The notes under the pieces: generated by a model
Seen by the model: the letters and a program-made list of their open reading frames with translations, nothing else
What the model was told of the DNA's origin: nothing
Database searches by the model: none
In this document: positions 37,546 to 45,175 of the stretch, one piece after another
Position numbering within the stretch: the first letter of the stretch is position 1
Layout of the letters: each line of letters opens with the position of its first letter
Assembly (NCBI RefSeq): GCF_006715305.1
Contig: NZ_VFMY01000001.1
Coordinates: 4,092,001-4,156,000 of the forward strand
Direction: 5' to 3'
Origin: Arthrobacter sp. SLBN-100
GTDB lineage: Bacteria; Actinomycetota; Actinomycetes; Actinomycetales; Micrococcaceae
Length of the DNA: 64,000 bases
Translations under genes and position numbers: made by a program

Positions 37546-38708
37546 CTACCCGTTGCCCTGGTTGTTTCCAGCATCTGCCGGAGGATGGCTACCTGTGGAT
37601 CTGCCGGTCCGGACGGTGCCCCACCCAGCCGGATGATGTTGCGGGGCGCTATGCCGGTAAAAATGTTGAAAACGGACCGCTGATTTACCAGCTTCGGCCT
37701 GCCAACGCTGGCAAAAACTGGATACCCGAAGTACCCACGGGCTGCCCCGAGTGTAAGCAAGCGGCGGTCCAGGAGGCATGTGTACGGTGCCATCACGGGT
37801 TGCTTCCGGGCTGGCGGGACGGTCATGCCACCTGTGTGGCAATGAACGGGTCCCGTGCCACCGGCAAGTCCCTCTATATTGCCGTCCTGGTCAAGCAGCT
37901 GGATCAGCTAATGGCCAAGCTGAGCAGCACCGTTCAATTCGCGGACGCCCGCACGCGCGAGAACTACACGGAGATTTACGAGAAACCCCTATACGAGTCG
38001 CGCGGCCTTATGCCCCCGACGCCGAGTGCCATCACTGACAGTTCGTATCAGCGGGAACCTTTGATCTTCAGTCTAGGCATCATCAATGGGGTTCGCAGGT
38101 TTCTTGTGATCCGTGATGTCGCTGGCGAAGACATGGAGAGACCCCCGGCGGATACAGCACCTTTGAATTTCCTGGCCAACGCCGACGCCGTCTTTTTCAT
38201 GTTTGACCCGATGGCGGTTCCTGAGATCCGGGCCAAGTTGCAGGACCTGGTTCCCACCCAGAGCCAATTGGGCGGTGATCCGCATGCGGTTTTGGACAAC
38301 CTGATGAACATCATTGGCGGTGCCACACCTCGGTTGGCGGTCATCCTTTCCAAATTCGATGCCATGCAGGAGCTGCGGAAAGTCGAGGACATCGACTGGC
38401 AGTCCATCATGTCCAACTCCGGCGCTGCCTTCCTCCGGGACCCAAGCCTTGACAGTGCCCAGTATCAGGAAGACGACGGCGAGCTCCTGCACGAGGAAGT
38501 CCGGAGCCTGCTGCACAAGCTCAACGCGGGCCGACTCGTCCGTAGCCTTGAGAATCCCCACAGCGGCAAGCCGATCCCTTACCGTTTCTTCGCCGTCTCC
38601 GCACTCGGGGAAGCCCCTCGTGGAGAATCCGTCCACCCGCGCGGGATTGCCCCATTCCGCTCCTTGGATCCCGCCAAATGGGTCTTGAGCCTCACGGGAG
38701 CAATCTGA
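37542..38708 (+). CDS. Zinc-knuckle TRAFAC-type GTPase (double-GTPase family)
   Basis: A 388-residue protein. The N-terminal 95 residues hold cysteine pairs (RCPGCFQHLPEDG, CRSGRC, CPECKQAAVQEACVRCHHG) that should bind zinc. The GTPase core has the P-loop NGSRATGKS at about 101-109, Walker B/G3 IRDVAGED at about 190-197, and G4 as LSKFDAM near 269. This matches GTPases paired with GAP1 proteins in conflict systems. GTG start behind GGAAGGAG, overlapping the previous stop. Probably the switch or NTP sensor of the system. Confidence 0.85.
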   Translation: MTTRCPGCFQHLPEDGYLWICRSGRCPTQPDDVAGRYAGKNVENGPLIYQLRPANAGKNWIPEVPTGCPECKQAAVQEACVRCHHGLLPGWRDGHATCVAMNGSRATGKSLYIAVLVKQLDQLMAKLSSTVQFADARTRENYTEIYEKPLYESRGLMPPTPSAITDSSYQREPLIFSLGIINGVRRFLVIRDVAGEDMERPPADTAPLNFLANADAVFFMFDPMAVPEIRAKLQDLVPTQSQLGGDPHAVLDNLMNIIGGATPRLAVILSKFDAMQELRKVEDIDWQSIMSNSGAAFLRDPSLDSAQYQEDDGELLHEEVRSLLHKLNAGRLVRSLENPHSGKPIPYRFFAVSALGEAPRGESVHPRGIAPFRSLDPAKWVLSLTGAI

Positions 38709-38796
38709 ATTTCCTGAGGCGCCACGAAGAAGACATGGCAGGGTCATCTTTTGCCCGTCAGCCCATGACACCACAAATCAACGACAAGGACTCGCA

Positions 38797-39576
38797 ATGG
38801 GACTTTCTCTAGACAAGATCAGCGCTCAAGCGCCGGGGCTTCTCTCACTGGCCAAGACCGCAATTGAGGTCATTGACCTCTCCGGGCTAAACGGCCAGAA
38901 GGCCAAGGTCGCCGTAGCCCTGGACTACTCCGGGTCTATGCAGGACGTCTACAGGGCCGGTGCCATGCAGCGCCTGGTCGAAAAGGTTCTCGCCCTGGCG
39001 ACGCAGTTCGATGACGACGGGTCCATCGATTTCTTCGTCTTCGACTCCACAGCCGCCTATCTGGGCGAAATCAGCATCAACGACTTTGCCGGTTCCGTGG
39101 ATCGACTGACCAAGGGACGACGGATGGGCAGCACCAACTACTCCGATGCCTTTCTGACCATTCGGAACTATTTCGGGTTCGCGCCGCCGGTCCCGCCAGT
39201 GCCGCCCAAAAAGGGATTCTTCGGACTCCGCAAAGCACAGCCTGCCCAGGGTGGGTCAGAGGCGTCCAAGCCTGCGGAGATGCCCGTTTACGCCCTGTTC
39301 CTTACTGATGGCAGTCCGGACAACAAGAAGGCTGCCATTCAGGCCCTGACCGAGGTATCCACCGCCCCCATTTTTTGGAAGTTCCTTTCCATCGGCAAGC
39401 AGCCGATGGAATTTCTTGAGCAACTGGACACCCTCGAGGAGCGTTTCGTGGATAACGCCAACTACGAGCCCATCGGCGACGTGGACGCAATTGGCGACTC
39501 GGCGCTCTTCGAGAAAATGCTGCAGGAATTCCCAGACTGGATAACCCAGGTCCGCTCCTTGGGCCTCATCAAATAG
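38797..39576 (+). CDS. TerF-like vWA-domain protein
   Basis: A 259-residue cytoplasmic vWA protein. The MIDAS is ALDYSGSMQDVY (D43), then GSTNY and LFLTDGSPDN. A proline-rich insertion (APPVPPVPPKKGFFGLRK) sits in the middle. The sequence resembles the vWA half of TerF/TerY proteins, linking this operon functionally to the TerD genes on the other strand. ATG behind AAGGA. Confidence 0.9.
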   Translation: MGLSLDKISAQAPGLLSLAKTAIEVIDLSGLNGQKAKVAVALDYSGSMQDVYRAGAMQRLVEKVLALATQFDDDGSIDFFVFDSTAAYLGEISINDFAGSVDRLTKGRRMGSTNYSDAFLTIRNYFGFAPPVPPVPPKKGFFGLRKAQPAQGGSEASKPAEMPVYALFLTDGSPDNKKAAIQALTEVSTAPIFWKFLSIGKQPMEFLEQLDTLEERFVDNANYEPIGDVDAIGDSALFEKMLQEFPDWITQVRSLGLIK

Positions 39577-39597
39577 CGCGATACGAGAGAGAGCTAC

Positions 39598-40232
39598 GTG
39601 AAAACCAGAGACATTGCCAAGAAATATCAACTCGACCCGCCGCTTTTGATGTGTGGTTAAAGCAGTCCGGTTTGCAGTACAAGCCTGGGTTTGCTGGCCT
39701 GAGCGTCGACGACGGTGTCAACGTGGACGAGATGGTCGGCCATTACAACCAGTACCGAGCCCAGGAGAAAGCACGGACAGCTGAAGAGCAAGAACGTCTC
39801 GCGTTGGAGCAGGCTAACGCGCAGCAAGCTGAGCTAGCGAAGCAGCAAGCCGTGGCGAGCATGCTCATCACCTCCGGCTTCAACTTTGACGGCTACAGCA
39901 TCACCAAGTACTGCGACTATATCTCTGGCGACAGCGCGGTATCGATGGACCGCCCAACCCACGGCTGGTTTAACGGCGGGAGCAAGGATGTCGGCGCAGA
40001 TCTACTGTCAGGGCTGTCGCAAATCAGGCGAAACGCTCTAACGGAGTTAAAAGAAGCAGCCTACGCACTCGGATGCAACGCCGTGATCGGCGTGGATTTC
40101 GACTACCTGACCATGGATCCCGAGACAGCGAGTAGTTCGGGTGGGACGCTCTATCTGCCATTCCTGTTTGCAGTAACGGCGAATGGCAACGCTGTCGTGA
40201 TCGAGAAGAACGAACCCGCTGGGTTGGCGTAG
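39598..40232 (+). pseudogene. YbjQ-type heavy-metal-binding-domain protein with N-terminal frameshift
   Basis: The open part (GTG at 39651 to 40232, 193 residues) has a coiled-coil stretch (about 40-75, EEQERLALEQANAQQAELAK) and a C-terminal YbjQ/DUF74-type domain (LTELKEAAYALGCNAVIGVDFDY). A GTG at 39598 starts VKTRDIAKKYQLDPP, which naturally continues as AAFDVWLKQSG if one base were added near 39640. So the gene probably lost one base, or starts at 39651 as a shorter functional protein. It ends the operon. Confidence 0.65.
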
Positions 40233-40747
40233 CTGCTGTTTCTCGCACACAAGGTCAGTGGGAGCGGATTAGACCGTTATGCGCAAATCGCATGAACAGT
40301 ATCTAAAGGCGGTGGGACAATCTTTTCGTCATGATTGCCGGGCACCCCGAAGTCGGAGGAGCGGCTGGTGGAATGCTGCGCGCGCCATGGAAGCAGCGTT
40401 AAGTGGTGGGAGCGTGAAGCGCAAGCGGTTTCGGCGGGAGAATGTGCTGGCGGGCCTTTAAGGGACGGATGAAACTGACTTCGGACTCGAAGCGCTGTCC
40501 TGGCTACGGGCAATTCCTCCGGAGACGGTGGCTCGGGTGTGTCTGTAGTGGCAGCCGAAAGAGGGGGCGTTTTCGGCATGAAAAATAAATCTCGCGTAGC
40601 ATTTGCCAGATTACCCAGTCTGGCACTACTGTCACACCTAGTTGGGGGAATTGCGTCATTCGGACTGATCTGGGGATAACCCGCGTCGTTGTTTAGAGGC
40701 AAAAACTTCAGCTCGCACCCAAGAGCAGCTCTAGACAGGATCCGCAA
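40233..40747. other. Gene-free stretch
   Basis: About 515 bp in which short open frames on both strands have no plausible ribosome site or recognisable product. I see no repeat, terminator or RNA in it. Confidence 0.4.
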
Positions 40748-41323
40748 GTGACCGAGAATAGTACACAAACTGACGTTAAGGGCAACGCCAAAGCCCAAGC
40801 AGCGGCTGACAAGGCCTACCGCAAGGCATCACGTCCTTGGTTCAAGAAGAAGCGCTTCCTTCTCCCCCTGATTATCGTGATCGTTATTATTATTACGACC
40901 GCCGCCAACTCGGGGAAAAAGGACACTGCAGCTACGAGCGCTCCGGCAACGACGACGGCGGCTAGTGCCGAAGCCGTCGCCCCAGCCGCTCCTGCTGCCG
41001 CTGCCACATGGACAAAGGTCGCTGAGCTATCTGGCTCAGCCGACATGGCAAGTCAGTCATTCCAATTGTCAGGCAAGGAAACCCGTCTTGTTTACTCGTT
41101 CACGGGCGGAAAGATGCTCAACGGACAGTCTGCGGCTATCGGCGCGATCTACCTGATGGAAGACGGCAAAGATAAAGCGAAGGACGGCGCCATACCGCTC
41201 AAGATGCTTAACAAGGATGAGTCGAGTGAAACGGCAATCCACAAGTCGGCAGGTAAATACTACCTCGACGTGACTGCAGGCAACTTCGAGGCTTGGACCA
41301 TCACAATCGAAGAGAAGCAGTAG
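40748..41323 (+). CDS. Single-TM anchored small secreted-domain protein
   Basis: A 191-residue protein: a charged cytoplasmic N-terminus (about 35 residues), one membrane helix (RFLLPLIIVIVIIITTAAN), a long Ala/Thr/Pro linker, then a beta-rich extracytoplasmic domain (about 90-190; WTKVAELSGSADMASQSFQL ... KYYLDVTAGNFEAWTITIEE). The layout is common for actinobacterial surface proteins of unknown role. GTG start. Confidence 0.8.
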   Translation: MTENSTQTDVKGNAKAQAAADKAYRKASRPWFKKKRFLLPLIIVIVIIITTAANSGKKDTAATSAPATTTAASAEAVAPAAPAAAATWTKVAELSGSADMASQSFQLSGKETRLVYSFTGGKMLNGQSAAIGAIYLMEDGKDKAKDGAIPLKMLNKDESSETAIHKSAGKYYLDVTAGNFEAWTITIEEKQ

Positions 41324-41397
41324 TCCTAGTTAATTTGGGAAGCAAGTTCCCGTGAGTTCTAGGTGGATCACCTTTAAATTTGGTGCTTAGCATTAAT

Positions 41398-41441
41398 AAT
41401 GAAAGACGCTCGGCCTGGGCATTGGCCGAGCGTCTTTCATT
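41398..41441. terminator. Perfect 18-bp hairpin terminator
   Basis: AATGAAAGACGCTCGGCC (41398-41415) and its exact complement (41424-41441) flank an 8-nt loop. The TTTCATT tail on each side suits bidirectional termination after the surface-protein gene. Confidence 0.88.
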
Positions 41442-41617
41442 GTCGGGCATTGAGTCTCAGCTCCAGTTAGTCAAAAGCCATACGGGTGGGAGGCCTCTGC
41501 GAACCGTCATCCGCGCGTCAGGTCGCCGGTGCCGTCCACCAAGCCCTCGCGACGACGAAGCACGGAGACAGGGTGGGACTGGTCAATCGTCTACTCGGGG
41601 AACTTAACAGTTCAGAT

Positions 41618-42308
41618 CGAATCGCCCCTGGCCCCATCGCCGCCTACTCCTTCCTGGGGTTCGACGCCGTCACCACCCTCAGCGGTGTCCTACGTGACCC
41701 AGCTGGTCCACCCCTGCGGCGTGTTTGAAGACTCGGCGTCCGCGGCCAGCTCCATCGCCCTGCAGATCGGCGGGCAGCTGTTCGGCGCCGTGTTCCTGGC
41801 CGGCCTGGTGGTGGCGCAGTTCGCCTCCGGCCTCGCCGCGCAGGCCAGCGCGTCCCGGCTGATGTACGCCATGGGCCGCGACTCCGTGCTGCCTAAGGCG
41901 GTCTTCGGCCGGCTCAGCGAGAAGTTCCACACCCCGGTGGTGAACCTGGTGATCACCGGCATCATCGGCCTGATCGCGATCTTCCTGGACGTGGCCACGT
42001 CGACGTCGTTCATCAACTTCGGTGCCTTCACCGCCTTCACGCTGGTGAACGCCTCGGTGGTGTTCCACTATGTGCGCCAGCGCCGGGCCAGGCAGCAGCT
42101 GAACCCGGTGTCCTACGTGGTGGTCCCGGTAATCGGCGCCATCATCTGCGCCTACCTGCTCTCCCAGCTGGACAGCAACGCCATTACGCTGGGAGTGTCC
42201 TGGCTGGTGCTGGGCGTCGTGGTCCTGGCCCTGATCACGCGGGGCTTCAAGGCGGCGCCCCCGGAGATGACGGCCACCGAGAAGGCGACGGTCGAGGCGG
42301 CCGCCTGA
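41618..42308 (+). pseudogene. 5'-truncated APC permease (PuuP-like) remnant
   Basis: The downstream part encodes about 205 residues of an amino-acid/polyamine permease C-terminus (SSIALQIGGQLFGAVFLAGL, ASASRLMYAMGRDSVLPKAV). Just before it, in another frame, lies AAYSFLGFDAVTTLS, the preceding membrane region; about 25 expected residues between the two are missing and the frame changes near 41,685. The N-terminal half of the gene is absent. The remnant lies directly upstream of the nitrilase gene. Confidence 0.85.
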
Positions 42309-42358
42309 GTTCTGGGCAGTTTGCAGTTGGGCCCGTTGGGCCGAGGGAAGGAACTCTG

Positions 42359-43137
42359 ATGAGGATTGCGCTGGGGCAGCTGGAGTCGGGCGCCGACATC
42401 CGGGCCAACCTCGCCGTGATCGAACGGTTCGCCGCCGAGGCAGCGCGCGACGGCGCCGTACTGGTCGCCTTCCCGGAGTACGCCACCTACGAGAAGAAGA
42501 AGGTGGACGCGACGTTCCCCGAGGTGGCTGAGCCGCTGGACGGTCCCGTCTGCCGGGAGCTCGCCACTATCGCCCGCCGCCACCGCATCGCGCTGGTGGC
42601 GGGCGTGGTGGAGACCTCGGACGAGCCGGGCCGGGCGTACAACACGCTGGTGGCTTTCTGGCCCGACGGCGGCCAGCTGGCTTCCTACCGGAAGATCCAC
42701 CTTTTTGACGCGCAGGGCTTCGGGGAGTCGACGTTCATCAAGCCGGGGCCGTCCACCGCGCCGGTGGCGTTCGAGCATGGGGGAGTGCGGTTCGGACTGA
42801 TGACCTGCTACGACCTGCGGTTTCCGGAGCTGGCAAGGTCGCCGGCCGACGCCGGCGCCCAGGTCCTGCTGGTCTGCTCGTCCTGGGTGCCAGGGAAGCA
42901 TAAGACGGAGCAGTGGCGGGCGCTGAACGCGGCCCGGGCGATCGAGAACAGCGTCTACGTGGCGGGGGTGTGCCAGGCGCCGCCGGTGTCCGTGGGGCCG
43001 AGCGTGCTGGTGGACCCGATGGGGTTGTCGAGGCCGACCTTGGGCTGGAGCCTGGGGTTCGGACGGTGGACGTGTCGCTGGAGACTGTGGACCGGGTGCG
43101 GGAGTCGTTTCCCATGTTCCGACAGCGGCGGTTATAG
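42359..43137 (+). pseudogene. Carbon-nitrogen hydrolase (nitrilase superfamily), C-terminal frameshift
   Basis: About 260 residues when read through the shift. The catalytic triad is complete: Glu in AFPEYATYE, Lys in YRKIHLFD, Cys in GLMTCYDLRFPE. At about 43,022 a run that reads GGGGG in the fragment at 9,130 has only four G here, so the frame leaves VDPMGVVEADLGLEPGVRTV and ends in unrelated residues (frame open to 43183). The original C-terminus (DRVRESFPMFRQRRL) is intact in the next frame and ends at 43137. The protein could still fold, or the gene is recently dead, or it is a sequencing error. Confidence 0.8.
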
Positions 43138-43230
43138 GAGCGGGAATAGGCAGTTTCGTAAGTTACAACTGTTGAACCCTTAGTTCAGACGTGTTTACGC
43201 GCCCACAAACCAATTTCCAATCCTGGCGTG

Positions 43231-43866
43231 TTACAGCCGGCCCAGTAGCTCTGCCTTCTTTGCGTTGAACTCCACTTCGGTGAGAATGCCCGCGTCCCGC
43301 AGCGAAGCGAGCTTGGAAAGTACCTCCGTGACGTCTGGTGTGGTGATTGATGCGGGATCCGCAGGAGGAGTCTTGGCTGGGGCAGGGAGTCGATCCTTGA
43401 TGATTCCCGAAACGAGCGAGAATGCCTGCTCCGTTACAGTCTGGTTCTCTACGGCACGAGGAATGGCCTCACCCGGCAATGCTTCCGCTGCGAGCGCACG
43501 CTGATTCTCAAGTACGAGTTCAAAATGCTTGAACATCCCGTCAGGCAACTTGATCAGCGAGCGCTTGCCGTCCGCCCAATCAACGCGAACGGTATGCGAA
43601 GATCCCATGGCATCGAACGTCGCGGCCACGGCCGCTGAAGCTGCCTTTCCAAGCCGCCCGGGAAGTATGGCTCCCGCTACTGCCTTGCTTACGTCGCCTA
43701 CGGGGTTTTTCTTTCCGTCGGTGATGACTTCGTCCCACTCGGTCACGTTCTCAGGAGTTAACTTTCGGAACCTGAGCCCTGCCTGCACAACGAGTGTGCT
43801 GCCCATTGGGGTGGACACAATTGCACCCTTGTAATCTCCACCTACGACGCTCCCGTTAGCCACCAT
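43231..43866 (-). CDS. SHOCT-domain protein
   Basis: A 211-residue protein. The C-terminus TEVLSKLASLRDAGILTEVEFNAKKAELLGRL is a clear SHOCT domain, a short oligomerisation or membrane-linked motif. The N-terminal 120 residues look beta-rich (SHTVRVDWADGKRSLIKLPD) and may be a PH-like domain. The ATG has no ribosome site, and TAGACT lies a few bases upstream, so the mRNA may be leaderless. Function unknown. Confidence 0.85.
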   Translation of the reverse strand: MVANGSVVGGDYKGAIVSTPMGSTLVVQAGLRFRKLTPENVTEWDEVITDGKKNPVGDVSKAVAGAILPGRLGKAASAAVAATFDAMGSSHTVRVDWADGKRSLIKLPDGMFKHFELVLENQRALAAEALPGEAIPRAVENQTVTEQAFSLVSGIIKDRLPAPAKTPPADPASITTPDVTEVLSKLASLRDAGILTEVEFNAKKAELLGRL

Positions 43867-44118
43867 GGCCGTAGTCTAACTACAGCCGGAGATAAGAGGC
43901 CGCATTTGATGCGCAAGTGTAGACAGGGTGGCGCGTAGGGGGCGCGCTGGAGCCGTGCAAACTAAGCAGGATGCAAATTGCGCGATATGTGACTGCAAAC
44001 TCCACCGCTGCCTCAAGAGTGGGGCTGTCGCCACCACCCGTTAGTCAGGCTTCGCCGCGTCTTCCTCGATAGGCCTAGGTCTGCGGATACGAGACCCACC
44101 CGGGTCTATTGCTCCTAG
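43867..44118. other. Gene-free stretch
   Basis: About 250 bp with no supported gene or structure. Confidence 0.4.
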
Positions 44119-44851
44119 CTAACGCAGCTTGGCGATGTAGTCTCCGACGGTACTCATGTGCACCTCAACTTGCGCAGCAATCTGAGCCCGCGTCCACCTT
44201 TGCTCGTAAAGCGTCTTCGTTAACGCCAGTCGCTCGTCAATGGTGTTTATCTGTGAAGTTGCGGGCAAAGCGCGTGCCAGACTGCGACCATCTGTCACCT
44301 CGGTGAGGGAGCGATCCTTGCGCGAGCCTCGTGCTCCTAACGCCTTCTTTTGCATCTCAGCCGCAGTGGCACTGGTGTGCCGCTGCTCTGGGGTTAGACC
44401 ATCACGGTTTAGCGGCGGCTTCAGCGCTGTGCGTAGATTCTTTTCAGTGGTTTCCACTAGTGAAGCCGGAACAACTGTCAAAGGACATCGCAAGGTTATT
44501 CGTCATCCAGCTCGATAACTGCAGCTCGTGTTCCCGGATTAGGCCAGGATGCGCGGAATTCCCCCGCCACTCAGCTTGGAGTCCCATCAGTGACGCAAGC
44601 GCTCGCCGGAGTGTTGACTGGGATGAGGGGAGTCTATGATGCTTGGCGCGAGTACGTAGGGATTTCGCCCGTCCGATGTAGATCAGGCCACCCTGTCGAA
44701 TAGGAGCCAGCGCAGGAGGCCAATTGAAATCCTTTGGGAGATCTCCTTGGAGGAACCATTTATACACTCCGGATGACGTTTGGGTGGCGGCCCAGGCCTT
44801 TTCACATGACTCGATGTCCGTCCACTTGTGACCGCCCGGTGATGCCTCCAT
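44119..44851 (-). pseudogene. GIY-YIG nuclease gene split by a one-base frameshift
   Basis: The upstream frame (44851-44444, 135 residues) carries SSGVYKWFL, GGLIYIGRAKSLRTRAKHHR and HELQLSSWMTNNLA, i.e. a GIY-YIG domain. After NNLA the expected continuation (CPLTVVPASLVETTEKNLR, then TALKPPLNRDGL) lies in the next frame, which runs to 44119 and ends with an HTH-like RWTRAQIAAQVEVHMSTV. One surplus base near 44,482 explains the break. The two parts may be expressed separately because the second can start at TTG 44493. The repaired protein would be about 245 residues. Confidence 0.7.
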
Positions 44852-45175
44852 TGTCGAATGTTAGCCAAAGCTGCAAGAGATCTGAATGACGGCTCTGAGG
44901 CGGCGTCAATGGAGGCGACGGCTTGCGGCGGTCAACCTTCGCCGATGTTCCCTGGCCCACCTGCTGTACTTCGGCCTGCCGCTACGCAGGTCACCGCCGA
45001 GCGTCCGCAGCCATCGGACCTGAGCCCCATCCCGGAACGACATGCGCGGTTCTTGCCTGCGGCCTCGCAGTAAAGGGTCGAGGCCAAATCCATTCTGGGA
45101 AAACCTCCAAGTGGTGCCCCACGTCGCCGGCCGCAAAAACATGATGCGCGTTCGCTCGCTAAGTTCGATCGTCCG
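44852..45175. other. Gene-free stretch
   Basis: About 320 bp; open frames here lack ribosome sites and recognisable products. Nothing else seen. Confidence 0.4.

Noticed and set aside
40277..40798. 173-residue minus-strand frame in a gene gap
   Set aside because: No ribosome site, no recognisable domain, and it runs into the start of the surface-protein gene on the other strand.
42359..43183. Nitrilase taken as an intact 274-residue enzyme
   Set aside because: The last 50 residues do not match the family, whereas the correct end is in the next frame.
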